From positions 11,522,001 to 11,586,000 of the forward strand of contig WPIO01000003.1 of the NCBI GenBank assembly GCA_009760855.2: a stretch of DNA of 64,000 nucleotides. The letters run 5' to 3'. Both the position numbers and the translations under genes were made by a program. This DNA is from Cristatella mucedo. Lineage: Eukaryota > Bryozoa > Phylactolaemata > Cristatellidae. The notes beneath the pieces are model-generated. The model saw nothing but the letters and a program-made list of their open reading frames with translations. It was not told the DNA's origin and did not search any database. Positions 1 through 10,525 of the stretch are shown piece by piece; the stretch's first letter is position 1; every line of letters begins with the position of its first letter.

Positions 1-262
1 AGACTCTTCGGTAATGGCATCATCTAGCAGAATCCCGGGGATTTATCACGGCTAGCACGGGCAAAGATATTCTGACATTAATGCCACTCCGGTGTAAGAA
101 ATAGCCAAATATCGGTTCGAGAGAAAAAAATCACTACCCAGCAAGTGGTTGTTCACTTATTAGCTGCGGATGTGCCTCTTCAAAGTAGTCACCGACATTA
201 TTCGCTCGCTCTTTCATAGGCCAGCGAGCCTGTGTGAAGTCTCTCGATTCCCGTTCGGCGCA
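1..262. other. No recognisable feature
   Basis: No reading frame with a recognisable motif and no repeat related to the rest of the window was seen here. A 73-codon open frame begins at 170 but has no identifiable domain. Confidence 0.4.
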
Positions 263-303
263 CGACTCAATGGCTCTAGGGCGTGTTTAGAGCCATTGAG
301 TCG
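263..303. repeat. Perfect 16-bp inverted repeat (hairpin)
   Basis: The arm CGACTCAATGGCTCTA at 263-278 is followed by a 9-nt spacer and its exact reverse complement at 288-303. The arms match perfectly, so a stable stem-loop is possible. No neighbouring gene or transposon end explains it. Confidence 0.8.
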
Positions 304-1052
304 GCAGTCGAGGCTGCCGGCGCATTGCCGACCGGGGCCGCAGCCCGTGCTGGAACAGGATGAGGCTGCGCCTGCGCCAGCTATAGACTAACTAGCCCGT
401 CGAGAGCCAACCTGAGTCGCAAGCGGAGCTCGTGGTGTCGTGGCACCGCTCGTACGCTGTGCACATACAACTTGACGATGACTCTTAGCGAGAGTTTTCG
501 TGATCGGCTTCGGCTTTCGTCTTGTCAACTACTAGAGGCCAGTGAGGACTGCCTGCCTTATCTGCACTCGATGCCCGACTTTGAATTTGCTGTGATTTTT
601 GCGGTGGGTGTTGTAGCTGCAGCGCGATAGCCCGACTGGTTGAGAACAGGTGACATTGTTCGTATTATTGTGAAACTAGGTGCTAGGCCGAGGTGGACTG
701 TGAAAGTCCGGAAATATACGATTGCTGAAGCGTTTCACAGCTTTTATCAACATAGCCGTGCGTTTCGTGGCAGCATCCGCGGCTCGTTAGCTGCGCTTCG
801 GAGCGCTACTGTTATGTCCGTGAGCCCCTTAGTATTTTGGGTAGCAGCACGACGCATGCAGTGTGTTGAATCCTGAAGCTTGCAATACGCCAGAGGTGAA
901 GAAACAGCGCTCGGTATCCTGCAGGAAGCACTAGCAGGAACGCCATATCAGAAAAAGCCCAAAGCATTGCCTTGATATTGTGGCAGATACGGCTGGTTAC
1001 TTCCGACAGACTCGCCTACAAAGTAGCAGCAGCTCACACTCAGCACTAGGTT
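304..1052. other. Unrecognised intergenic DNA
   Basis: The longest open frame (640-876, 78 codons) starts with TTG rather than ATG and has no recognisable motif. No repeat shared with the rest of the window was seen. Confidence 0.4.
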
Positions 1053-1275
1053 TCACCGACGGGCAGACCGTTGATGCAGGTATGTGGCTGTGGTCAGGCT
1101 CTTGCATTACATAGTAGCCAGATCATACATAAGTCATACACTAATCTCGAATATACATAGTCCTAAATTACGCTCCTCATAAGCCTCGGCTTATTGTGGC
1201 TATTTCATAAGCGGTTTTCAGCTTAAAGTCAGCGGCCAAGCTCGCAGCTCTTAATCGCGTGTCATTGCACCAGCT
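1053..1275 (+). repeat. Dispersed repeat family R1, copy 1
   Basis: This segment is clearly related to 47474-47680 (same orientation) and 48843-49010 (inverted). Shared landmarks in order are CACCGAC, GGTCAGGC, a TATATAGTAGCCAG-like stretch (TTACATAGTAGCCAG here), CATAAGTCA, CATAAGCCTC followed by GCTTAT, and a later CAGCTC. The TATA-like core is compatible with an LTR or promoter-bearing repeat. No coding region was found. Confidence 0.6.
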
Positions 1276-1309
1276 TCGCTACTATTTTGTGCGCTTTTGC
1301 AAGTCTGCC

Positions 1310-1467
1310 CCTGGGTCTTAGTCCTGGGGTAAGGTGGTCACTTTTCACGACCTTGTTCGTGGGCTTGAGTCCTGCAGTGGGCGATCCTAAATTGCCCACT
1401 GCAAGTGGTGGCGATAGCCCTTAAGGTTCTTTTAACAATTTACAAATGAGGCTGTTGAATCAGCTAA
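1310..1467 (+). mobile_element. SINE family B (tRNA-derived), copy 1
   Basis: This is a degraded copy of a repeat seen also at 10459, 21287, 24663, 31105, 36417 and 41205. The consensus has a tRNA-like head (CACTTTTCACGACCTCGG..), a GGTTCGAATCC-type B box, GCGATCCTTTATTGCC, GGTGGCGATAGCC and an end reading GAGGCTGTTAAATCAGCTAA. Here the B box reads GGCTTGAGTCC. It is a retroposed element, not a tRNA gene. Confidence 0.7.
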
Positions 1468-1887
1468 TTGCCTAAGAACTACTACCTTAAGAGTTTATTA
1501 AGAGCTGTGTTGACCGTCCGCTGGTTTGGGTGAAATTCTTTTACCAGCGTCCAGTCTCCTGGCAGACGACCTTAGTTCGCTCTGCAAGCTGAAAAAATAA
1601 GGATTCCGAGAGCTTTGTTTGTTGCAGAAAAACTTAATGCATGAGCCGCTAGAGCGCATTCAGGAAATCTAGTGTCGTAAGTATTGGGTAACTGTTGGTG
1701 ACCCTTAGCAGTCATGAAGTGCTAGTCTCTCTCTGTTTGTGACTATATTAGTCAGCACTGAATTAGAGTCTGCCTGGCGATCTAAACGATTATAAACCAC
1801 GCACCGCTCCAGAAACAAAGTGCCTAAGAGCTGAATTGGCTTCAAGCTCTACCAACATTGGGCATTGGAGAAGACTCCTTGCTGCCG
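1468..1887. other. Unrecognised intergenic DNA
   Basis: Nothing in this stretch can be assigned to a gene or to a repeat family seen elsewhere in the window. Confidence 0.4.
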
Positions 1888-2015
1888 GTCTGGTCTGGCC
1901 CAGTAGTTAAGGTACTTGCCTCGACTAAGGTCAGGCCGAGGTCGTGGGCTAGAGCGCCGCGGCATATGGGAAGCGCCCGAATAGAGATTAAGTTATATTA
2001 GGGCGCATACAAATG
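1888..2015 (+). mobile_element. SINE family A (tRNA-derived), copy 1
   Basis: A tRNA-like head (CTGGCCCAGTAGTTAAGG) is followed by a B-box-like GTGGGCTAGAGC, then GGCATATGGGAAGCGCC and AATAGAGATTAAG before a GGGCGC..TACAAATGA end. Relatives lie at 17680, 28361, 29061 and 42130. The head resembles a class II (Leu/Ser-like) tRNA, but the tail and the dispersed copies identify it as a SINE. Confidence 0.75.
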
Positions 2016-3330
2016 AATTGTATTTTTTGCTAAACTTTGACGATTTAAGGAACAGTGCCTAACGGCAGTTAAGAAGTTAGGAGATCAGTGCAGAGCTGAA
2101 CTTGATCGAGTTTTGGTGAATACGCTCCCCAAAAATATCTCCGGAGATATACTGATAGCTATTTCGAATAGGCTTGTATTGCGGCATAAGTTTGCTGAAG
2201 GTGGTAGTGATCTTTGTACAGATCAATTATATTAGAAACAAGTCGTAGCGGCAGAGAAATGGAAGCTAAAATCTGCTGATGGTTTGCAGTATAATACTAT
2301 TAGTGCTGATTTTATTAGAAAACGATAACTTTAAACTGATCATGACGGCAGCAGGAATTGACCTGCCAGGGTTAATTTAGAATACTTTAATCGGAAATCT
2401 TTGATTATTTTGCAGTTTTTTCTCACTATGACCTAAATGTTTAGTCTTTCAAAATTAAAAAAGGTCATGGCCGGCAATAATCGACTTGTTTTTAACTTCG
2501 TATAACTAAAATGAAAGGGATTATTGCATAGATAGTCGTTATAGTTCTACATAGCAGTCATCAGCTAATACATAGGCGTTCAGTCGCCTGGCGATATCCT
2601 TACGATGCACTTTACAGCCATTAGAAAGACTCAAACGATAAAAATATGTATATGAAACATGTCTCATTTGGTTCTTTAATTGCTCCGTAAATACAATTAG
2701 CTTTCTTCGAATTTTTAAATATTTCTGCAGCAACTATCCGTATAGCTACGGATAATTACGCATAGCGCTGGCAATATGTGAAATCTTTTAACTCATCAAT
2801 GTGTATTTACAAATATATAATTTAAGAGCACGCAGCGCTGTAGCAGTATTAGTGAATTTGCATATGATATTGATTCTCGAGAAAAATTATATTTCTAATT
2901 GCAAAAATAATTTTAGCCAGCCATGTCAATTCAACTACCCTCAAGTTAAGTTTTCGAGTAATATTTGTAAAGAAATTGCAGTATGAAAATTCACAGGCAA
3001 CATAAGTGGCTATCTGGGGTATTTCCTGGTATATATTCAAAAACAGTAACATTTTGACGTTTACATGTCTCTCAGCAAGTTCAGCTATTCTAAAATGGTG
3101 GCGTATCATGAAACATGTGGGTATAGTTGGACGGAAAAGACGTTTGTAAGATTTCATTACCGGGAACTTTCTCGGTATGTAAGAAATAATATGTCCGCGA
3201 AACATAGGATGACAAACGATTAGCACTGATATCGTTCGATGATGGCGAGATAGCAATAGGTTATAGAATGATCTCTGAGGTCCTTAAAAGCGTGGGCTCA
3301 TTAGGCGAGCAGCATCTATCTGAACGCGGC
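2016..3330. other. AT-rich unrecognised DNA
   Basis: The stretch has one 135-codon minus-strand open frame (2849-3256) that begins with TTG and shows no recognisable domain, plus shorter frames. No repeat shared with the rest of the window was seen. Confidence 0.4.
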
Positions 3331-3600
3331 AGTGAGACTCGCTCCATCCGGTCGCCTGCCCGGTCGGTGGATAAAAGCCGAAGTCATAGATGTACTCAAA
3401 CCAGGATACCAGCAAAAGGTTATGCTAAACCACAAACCTATTTCAACCCTGTCAACTGTTTTTAAACAGACGGTAATGGGTCTTTTCATGCGACTGTCGC
3501 CACTCGTCAAAGCTACTCGACGGCCAGAACAAGTAGTTTCTGCGGCAGAAGCCAAAGCTTTCAATTCGCGATCCTTACCTCAGTTATTATCAAATCAATG
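3331..3600 (+). pseudogene. RTE/BovB-like LINE reverse transcriptase fragment
   Basis: One open frame reads LKPG, then HKPISTLSTVFK, then RLSPLV, then RPEQ. This order matches the start of the RT domain of RTE- or Jockey-type LINEs (KPG..YRPISLLS..K..RLSP..PEQAGFR). After PEQ the similarity ends, where the AGFR motif would be expected. The piece is short, lacks catalytic residues and is a dead relic. The clade is uncertain. Confidence 0.45.
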
Positions 3601-3930
3601 TTTCAATAGTATCTGAACTCCCTCAGACACTGTCATAGACCCCATGTGCTTGCTACAGTGTAAGGCATGAATGACGTAAGGCCACTCTGTGCTTCAGTTT
3701 TCCGCTGACAAAAATGTTAAAAATCTAGTATGATCGTTAATTTGTCTCACCTTTCCAATCCTTTGATCGATCGATAAAGTAAAACGCGGAAAAGCGTTCT
3801 TGGCTCGAACACAAACGGATAAGAAAAATTGCCATAATTAGTAATTAAAGATTTTTCATCGGTAGATTAAAAACATCCGTCTTGCACTTTCACAATTACG
3901 GCGGAAAAGGAACCGAAAAAGTGTAAGGCT
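3601..3930. other. 5' flank of the Tigger relic
   Basis: No gene was found. A terminal inverted repeat for the downstream Tigger-like transposase would be expected about here, but no convincing inverted match was found beyond its coding end. Confidence 0.35.
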
Positions 3931-5110
3931 GTGACTATGAATGCGTTAATGACGATCAAGGCGAACGACGTTGCGGTTCAGTTCTACCGTGACCCATCAA
4001 TAATTTCCAAAATCAAAAGGAACGATGACGCAATTCAAGATAAAGCTCTGCTAAACAAGAATTTAAATAGACAACGGCAGCACAATTCAAATTACGAAGT
4101 AGTCGAAGAAGCGTTATTCGCGTGGTTTCAATCTATGCGGGTTGAGAATGCTCCGATTAAATGGACCATTAATGATGGAAAAATTTCGTCAATTGGCGGA
4201 TATGCTTGCAAGCGACAAGCCGTCGGACGCTTGGCTGGATCGATTCAAGGAGAAGCATAAAATCGAATCCAAGCCCTTTCATGGCGAAAGAGCTGCGGCG
4301 GACGAAGATGGTGGCGAAGAATGGATCGAAGAAATATTGCCAGGCTTATTCGATAGAATCGAGCTAATTGACATTTTCACTGCAGATGAAGCGTGATTGT
4401 TTTTACAAGACAACGCCATCTCACACATTAGCTGTGGCGGGCGACAATCCAATGATTGGCGACAAATTTAATAAGAATCGTCTAACCATCTTATTTCTCT
4501 GCAATATCACCGGAACCGAGAAAAAGGTCTTCATCATTGGAAAATGTTGAGAAGCCTAGATGCTTTCACAAGGCCAGACAGCAGCTGCCGTATAAAGCCA
4601 ATCGTAAATCGTGGATGACCAGCAAAATCTGGACGGATATTTTGCAGAAATTTGATCGAGAATTAGGAACAAGAAAAATTATCACGTTCGTGGACAGAGC
4701 TGAGTGCCATAAAATTGAGGCACCGCTTTAAATATTACAGTCGTTTTTACGACGCCAAATGCAATAGCTCCGATTTAACCGTTTTTAAATGGATTATTCG
4801 AGCTGCACAGGCTCATTACCGAACGAAAATCATGCGAATAATGTTGCAAGCAATCAAAAATGGGACGTCGGTGATCGATTTTTCGAAATCGGCGGACGTT
4901 TTGAAGGCCATGTTGATACGCGGGTGGTTTCTCCTCAGGCCAACCGTTGTTACCAGCTGCTTTCGAAAAGCGGGATTTTTTTTAAACCGGCGAAGATATC
5001 GATCGAAGCGAAACGAACGATCAGGATGAAATTGATGCTCAAGAAATCCAGGCCCACAGATTACAACCCTGCAGTTTCACAGCGAACGATTTCAACGCAT
5101 ATCTAAGCAT
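3931..5110 (+). pseudogene. Tigger/pogo-like DNA transposase, broken
   Basis: The coding path is split over several frames. In order it shows a CENP-B-like helix-turn-helix half (ALFAWFQSMR, N-x-PI), SDAWLDRFKEKH, the first catalytic aspartate in the context FTADE (about 4384-4392), TTPSHTLA, LTILFLCNITGTEKKVFIIGK, PRCF, WMTSKIW, the second aspartate in FVDRAECH, and AHYRTKI followed by CFRKAGF. This is the usual order for Tigger-type Tc1/mariner transposases. A TGA directly follows ADEA and there are several frameshifts, so it is non-functional. The third acidic residue is not clear. It runs straight into Gypsy sequence. Confidence 0.8.
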
Positions 5111-5220
5111 TGACATCGAGATCGAGTGCTTTGGCACACTGGTTGACAGTCCGCCGACTATCCTTAGTCCTACGTCTTGGAGGATAGCAGCCACTAAACT
5201 GTAGGAGAGTCGCGCTTCCC

Positions 5221-5400
5221 AACGATGCAGAAGGCGCTAACAGCTGCCGGAGCTGCAACTCGGCTCACGCTCCTGGGCGCTGCCCGGCACGCGACCGCCA
5301 TTGCAATATTTGCCGGAAGTTTGGCCACTATGCAGTGCATTCCAAATCACGCGGAAAACCTAAAACTAAAGTGAGAAAAGCCATGGCCGAATCCAATGAC
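5221..5400 (+). pseudogene. Gypsy-1 nucleocapsid zinc knuckles
   Basis: The frame starting near 5242 reads C-x2-C-x4-H-x4-C and then C-x2-C-x4-H, with the segments CRSCNSAH, GRCPARDRHC and CRKFGHYA. This paired knuckle is typical of the C-terminal part of Gypsy or BEL gag, just ahead of protease. A basic stretch (SRGKPKTKV) follows. No complete gag lies upstream. Confidence 0.7.
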
Positions 5401-5449
5401 AACGATTGCGCCGTGGATGCCGTTACAAAGCCTGTAGCTGCTGAGTGCC

Positions 5450-5780
5450 AATCGGTAAGGACATTATAACCCTGGCAAGTGGATTTTTTTTCGAGTACGG
5501 AAAGAATGACCAATTCCGTTTAAAACAAATAGTAGCCCTGACATTTCCTATCATTACGGAAGATGTATATGCTCGACTTCTACGACCACCTCGTCTCGAG
5601 CCCACAGGAGCAAAACTACACAATGTCCACCTGGCCTGTAAGGGTACTTTCAAAGTGAGGTTAAAGTGGAAAGGAACGATTTATCTGCTGCCAGTCTACA
5701 TAGTCGCCGGGGCAGGAAAGAAATCTACTCAGCCGAAAAACTTCTCTGTGCATGGGACTTACCAAAACTCAGCATAGTGA
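5450..5780 (+). pseudogene. Gypsy-1 protease region, decayed
   Basis: The 110-codon frame at 5445-5777 lies exactly where an aspartic protease should be. It keeps a typical downstream pattern (LLRPPRLEPTGAKL, CKGTF, LKWKGTIYLLPVYIV). The catalytic D-T/S-G motif upstream is not intact in any frame. The call rests mainly on position and is of medium certainty. Confidence 0.5.
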
Positions 5781-5800
5781 AGACTATTCTTCGCTAACCG

Positions 5801-6560
5801 ATGTTTGGAGAGATCGGATTAATGCAACGGCGGCCGGTTAAACTTCGTCTCGAGCCGGATGCCGAATCATACTGCGTACAAGCAGCTCGCCACATACCCA
5901 GACCGCTGTTCCCTTTGGTAGAGGACGAACTCCTTCGAATAGAGAAGAACGGCCTCTTTGAACGTATATCGGAGCCGGCCGAGTGGTGGCTCTCCAATCG
6001 TGCCGGCTCTGAAGTCCAGCGGTGAAGTGTGCCTGTGTGTCGACTTGAAGCGCTTAGATCAAGCAGTGGTTCGTTAAAGGTACGTGCTACCTACGCTTGA
6101 TGAGATTTTGCCTACGCTTGTTTGTGCTACGCTGTTCTCTATCTAAGTTGGAGCCTCCAGCCAATTTTGGGCTATTCCACGGTCCCATGAGATTAACGAC
6201 GGTTATAAAACCGTTGAGACGTTTTGCTTTCGCCGGCTGCCCTTCGGCATTACAGCCACGCCGGAGATCTTTCAGCAGCTGTTGCTCGACCTCTTGGTTG
6301 AGATTACAGGTGTAGCCATTTATACGGACGATGTTTTTGTGTATGGGTTTACGGCGGCTGAGCACTATATTAGACTGCGTCGCGTTCTTTCAAAGTCGGG
6401 CCTAAAGTTGAATAGAGACAGGTGCATATTCCACCAGCCCACTTTAACACTCTTGGGGCATGTTATTGATGCCAGCGGCGTCCGACTGTCAGACGGAAAA
6501 ATAGAAGCCGTCCTCAGCCTCCCCGATCCGGTCAACATAGCCGAGCTAAAGTGATGACTT
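5801..6560 (+). pseudogene. Gypsy-1 reverse transcriptase
   Basis: The entry segment (RPLFPLVEDELLRIEKNGLF) precedes the region for the conserved lysine and the CVDLKRL motif near 6035-6055. The LPFG-type region near 6230 is followed by an open frame with the catalytic YTDD box (6321-6332), EHYIRLRRVLSKSGLKLN, LLGHVIDASGVRLSDGKIEA and LPDPVNIAELK. This matches chromovirus/Ty3-type RT. Frameshifts occur near 6025-6080 and between 6150 and 6280, and a TGA follows ELK. Confidence 0.85.
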
Positions 6561-6599
6561 GGTGTGACCTCGGTCGATTTGTGCAAAATTTGGCCACTG

Positions 6600-7130
6600 T
6601 CTTAAAACCGCTAAACGATCTCTTCTCGTCTGACTCAGTGCGGTACTGGGGGCCTAACTAGAAGAAAGCGCTCCGGGAAGAGAAGTTGCTTTTGACTAAG
6701 GCACCGGTGTTGGCTTATTTCGACCCACAAAAGTCGGCGATGGTCAGTGCCGATGCCAGTAGCTACGGTCTAGGTGCGGTTTTGCTACAGCGCCACTAGT
6801 CGGAAGAGCCAGATGTGCGACCTTTCACATTTGCATCCAGCACGCTGTCGGGCGGTGAAACGAGATACGCTTAGATCGAAAAAGAGTGTCTTTCGGCGGT
6901 GCGGGCGTGCGAGAAGTTCAGTCAGTTCCTTGTCGGTTTGCCTTTTTTCGAGCCTCTCACTTTCCGACCACAAATTATTCCGTTACTGATGACTACGGAC
7001 CTCGACCAGGTCCCGGTTAGATGCCAACGCCTATTGATGGGAGGTTTTAACTTTCGCGTGGTGTACGTGCCTGGGAAGACCCTGGTGATAGCTGATACGC
7101 TGTCAACAGTGCTTTTTGTCTAAGAATGAG
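6600..7130 (+). pseudogene. Gypsy-1 RNase H and connection
   Basis: The path reads [26 protein letters not shown] with the catalytic aspartate, and then a stop (TAG at 6797). It continues with FTFASSTLSGGETRYA, a second TAG, IEKECLSAVRACEKF and FLVGL. The YVPGKTLVIADTLS stretch ends the connection, as in Ty3-type elements before integrase. There are multiple stops. Confidence 0.8.
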
Positions 7131-7269
7131 GAACACAGCCATGCTGAAGCCGTTCAGCTCTACGTAGACGCCGTCGTTGCTAAATCGCTTTCAGTAGCTC
7201 GCTTGGCGAAGTAAAGCAGGCTACCGCTGACGATAGCGAGCTACAGGCTGTCATTGAGCATACGCTGTC

Positions 7270-7842
7270 AGGTTGCCTAAGTCGAGCAAGGGCCTACCCA
7301 AAACCTTGCAGAAGTACTTGACGGAGATACATACATACTTCGCCATAAGTAGCCATCCTTCTGTTTCGAATGGCTTACTACAGCATGACGATCGCATAGA
7401 TATCCTTCAAAGGCCTGCGGTCTCTTTTCTGTTGGAGCGGATCCACGAAGGCAGCCAGGGGGTGACCAAATTTAGGGACCGCGAAAGGTCGTGTGTATAC
7501 TGGCTAGGCATTAGCCAAGACGTTAAGACATTTGTCGATTCTTGCAGCAACTGTCAAAATAACCGGAGGAGACAACTGCATGAGCTACTCATCTCGACAC
7601 CGTTGCCCAGTGTTCCCTGGCAACAAGTCGCTGCCGATCTACTCGCACACGAGGATTGATAGCACCTGATTAGTATCGACTTTGACTCCCGATATATGGA
7701 AATCACTCCATTATAAAAATCGATGACCAATGAAGTGGTAGCCAGCAACAGTGGTAGCGAACTACAGACCGCATTTGCTTGACGAGGCATACCAGAGTCA
7801 TTTCAGTCTGACATTAGTCCACAATTCCTACCTCACGACTTT
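7270..7842 (+). pseudogene. Gypsy-1 integrase, N-terminal part
   Basis: The zinc-binding HHCC region is present as IHEGSQGVTKF, then YWLGISQDVKTFVDSCSNCQ near 7440-7556. PWQQVAADL, where catalytic D-L-F is expected, follows, and then a stop. Near 7786-7842 GIPESFQSDISPQF corresponds to the second-aspartate motif (GIPE..SDNGPQF), with Asn-Gly altered to Ile-Ser. A LINE fragment starts immediately after. Confidence 0.8.
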
Positions 7843-8288
7843 GTAATGTAATGCATCTCCGTCTGTAACTCCACAAAGTCATAAAGACTATGTGGGTGTT
7901 ATGCAGGAGAGTTTTGTATAGCACACTCACAGCCTAAGCGGCTTTTGGTACGCATTCGGTAGCCAGCAGACTTCGTCTCACGCAACAAAGAGAAAGTGGG
8001 AAGCATATCAGAGTCAGGAGAGCAGTTAAGGTAGTGAATAGCATGGAAGTAGCAGCTCAGGACCGCTGAAAAGGATGAGCCATAGTCGGCAGCAGGAGAG
8101 TAGTTCGTCGTTGTGTAAGAATTGTGGAAGCGAGTTCCACAGTCTAGGACCTGCAGAGCCAAAGCTTCTGTCGCCAACGGTCTTGAAGCGGAGGAGTGGA
8201 ACAGCAAATGTATTGTCCTTACAGGACCCGAGTGCACGGGGCGGAGGAGTTTAGTGATTTTATGAGACGATAAGGTTCTAGCACGTTG
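7843..8288 (-). mobile_element. LINE-1fam (L2/CR1-like) 3' end inserted in Gypsy-1 integrase
   Basis: LINE-1fam is a label used here for one L2/CR1-like family; it does not mean mammalian L1. The minus strand reads the LINE C-terminus (LLRPVHSG, TEALALQVLDCGTRFHNS, FSLLRETKSAGYRMRT) and ends at the left with the 3' tail TAATGTAATG plus ATCTCCGTCTGTAACTCCAC. The same tail occurs at 45145, 59397 and, in reverse, 50830. It is 5'-truncated and separates the integrase SD motif from SNGEVE. Confidence 0.85.
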
Positions 8289-9230
8289 CGACCAGCTCAC
8301 ACTTTCCACAATCAAACGGAGAAGTAGAAGGAGCTGTTAAACAGCCAAATAGAAGCAGCCTGATCCGTGCCTCGCTCAAGTGATTCAGAGATCGACGGCT
8401 TTCGTATCTTCACGCTTCATGTCGTTTTTACGCACAGCAGAGAGCCAGCCGATGCCCAACACCGACAGTTTATTACCAACGCACGGAGCCGAAGAGCGCT
8501 CGGCTCCCTTCGGCCCTTACTCTCACTCGACTCCCCTCCTCGACCATGGCTGTCCCTTCGCCGACCCCGATGGTGAATCCACCATCTGTTCACCAGCGGG
8601 TTATCGACCTGTGTCAACGCCTCATTAGAAGCTGACCACAGCTGTGCACAGGCCCCTCTCGGGGATGCCTCCACCAGGGTTGATGAAAGGAGCGGTACCA
8701 GCCTGCATGCAATCGAACTACACTTCAGCCATGCACAACTGATCATGGGACGACGTTGCTTGTGCTTCCTCAGCATGTCGGACCATAATGGCCGGCAAAG
8801 AAAACTGTGCAACTCAATAATGGCAGTGCAAAAAACTGCGACAGCACGACCACGATCGCCATCATTCTGTTTGCCCACTTCCACTTCTTCAACCCGGCCA
8901 GCTGGTATTAGAGCAGACAGATGGCGAAAACGGCTGGAGCACACATGCAATGGTGACAGCTCAAGCAGGTACATCTTGGTCGTTTGTCATGCAGACTGAC
9001 AATGGCAGCACACTTCGGCAGAACTCAAGGTATCTCCGACCGATTGACACTGATCTACAGGGCACTAACAGCGAATCTCCTGGCACTTCCTTAAATCTAT
9101 CAAACCATAAAGCTGCCGCTCAAGAGCAGTCTCAAAATATTGTCGATGAGATACGCACCTCTCAAGATCAAATGACAACAAGGTTTGGCAGGGCGGTAAA
9201 GTCGGTCCGAAGGCAAGACCTTTGAAAATA
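8289..9230 (+). pseudogene. Gypsy-1 integrase C-terminal part and pol end
   Basis: After the LINE, SHFPQSNGEVEGAVK gives the catalytic-glutamate region (about 8295-8345). Near 8725-8790 SHAQLIMGRRC matches the S-P-A-Q-L-L-M-G-R motif, and near 8985-9045 QTDNGSTLRQNSRYLRP matches the usual end (RRNRRHL). The 350 bp at about 8370-8720 does not fit an integrase and may be another insertion. Several frames are needed. Confidence 0.65.
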
Positions 9231-9253
9231 AGACTTCCTATTTGAAGGGAATG

Positions 9254-9405
9254 TGTGATAGGCGAGCTACCGTGGCGAAGCCACAATAACGTGACCAATC
9301 CGGAAAGGCTACGATAGCCCAGCGGTCCCGAGAGTAAACATAACATGGCTGTCAATAAATGTATTCTGTCCATCCGCAAAGCGTCTTATCGTTACACTAC
9401 CTGCA
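9254..9405 (+). repeat. Candidate 3' LTR of Gypsy-1
   Basis: A purine-rich stretch (GAAGGGAA) directly precedes TGTGATAGG. An AATAAA signal lies at about 9353-9358 and a TTACA end lies near 9400, giving a TGTGA..TTACA element of about 150 bp. No second LTR is available for comparison, so the limits are inferred. Confidence 0.4.
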
Positions 9406-9494
9406 CCAGTCGCAGTGCTTTGAAGTCCAACACCGACTACCGCTGCGTCGTATAAGCAGGTACATCCAGTATGTATACGCGTTCAGGTATTCCT

Positions 9495-9660
9495 GTCTGC
9501 AATCCCATAAAGCCATAAAGCCACAAAGACCAAATTACTGTTTCGCAGGAGAGCTCTCTATTGCCGAACTCAAAGCCGATGCGGCTTTCAGTATACATAT
9601 ACTAGCCAACGGACTTTATTTCATGCAACCTATCTGAAATGAGAAGCATAGCTTGGCACA
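9495..9660 (-). mobile_element. LINE-1fam 3' untranslated fragment
   Basis: The stretch matches the 3' UTR of the LINE-1fam copies at 7843 and 59397 in the same orientation. Shared landmarks are CCATAAAGCC, GCAGGAGAG, GCGGCTTTC and GCCAAC..ACTT. It is degraded and has no coding part. Confidence 0.6.
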
Positions 9661-10019
9661 GCACGGAAGTATAGAAATTGGTTTTTGTGAGTGAATAACT
9701 TAATCAGAAGCAAGGGCATTAGGATAGCAGCGTTAGAGTTCACCATATTTGCTCCTTATGAAGCGTTGTAGAATATTTTTGATTTATGATTTAAGGGAAA
9801 ACCGTCAGGGCTCGTGCCGCACCACTCAGTTGTTTCAAGCCATTCCCCAAATAGGACGGCGCTTCCGGTTTAGGTAACTGTTCTAGAGGCTTTACGGAGG
9901 GCTACGCCATCGGCATTCCATTTTGACCTGTTTCTTCCGAGAGAAGCTACTACTTTTTTAAGATAGAAGCAAGAGTTATGGAAATGTAAGGCCAATCCGG
10001 TGCACGCTGTCAAGATCCG
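9661..10019. other. Unrecognised DNA
   Basis: No motif or repeat was recognised. It could be a more decayed upstream part of the hAT-like relic that follows. Confidence 0.35.
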
Positions 10020-10400
10020 TTTCCAGATGAGCTGCATTAATTATGTTTTCAAAGAGAAATTGTATTGGCAGAGTTATTGAGAACGTAAGTTATTTTGATG
10101 CAGATTTAAGGAAACCGGGGGAATCGAGAGTGAGAAAGCCGTGACAATTTCTCCGTGGGCAGAATTCTACGAATATCTGGGTACTGTGTGGAACTCTTTT
10201 AGTGCTGGCCTATGCTGAGGTAACCTTCAAAGCTTCGATTTGTAATCCTTTCCTTGGCATGATCGACTGCATTCGAGATAAAGATTTACCGGGGAAGATG
10301 ACCTCATTGACCTGCGGAACGAGGAAATGCATCTGTGTTTTCAAAACATGGAGCGGCCGGAAGCGATCAGTCGTTGGAGGTGCACACCGAAAAAAGGATC
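10020..10400 (+). pseudogene. hAT/ZBED-like transposase C-terminal scrap
   Basis: Across two frames the path reads FDADLRKPGE, ICNPF, a DLIDLRNEEMHLCF-type segment and FQNMERP. The order NPF then ELIdLr.De..F resembles the C-terminal half of domesticated hAT (ZBED5/FAM200-like) transposases. Frameshifts and stops are frequent and no catalytic residues can be placed. This is a tentative call. Confidence 0.35.
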
Positions 10401-10458
10401 GAGGTGGAGAAGGGCCTCTGGGTCCAGCGCTCCACCGATTCAGCTACGAAAAACTAAA

Positions 10459-10525
10459 AGCTGATTTAACAGCCTCTTTTGTATAGGGACAGAAGATCCT
10501 TTACGGCTATCGCCACCTGCTGAGA
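10459..10525 (-). mobile_element. SINE family B 3' fragment
   Basis: The stretch AGCTGATTTAACAGCCTC followed by CTTTACGGCTATCGCCACC is the reverse complement of the SINE-B 3' end. The tRNA-like head is missing. Confidence 0.7.

Larger units (their letters stand above)
5120..9405 (+). mobile_element. Gypsy-type LTR retrotransposon 1, 5'-truncated and nested
   Basis: Gag zinc knuckle, protease, RT, RNase H and integrase occur in Gypsy order on one strand, followed by a candidate 3' LTR. No 5' LTR or complete gag is visible because the element joins the Tigger relic near 5110. Stops and frameshifts occur in every domain, and a LINE fragment (7843-8288) interrupts integrase. Another stretch (about 8370-8720) between integrase motifs also fits poorly. 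The element is dead. Confidence 0.85.

Noticed and set aside
2849-3256. 135-codon minus-strand frame
   Set aside because: It starts with TTG, has no motif and lies in AT-rich DNA; it was kept only as a note in the gap entry.
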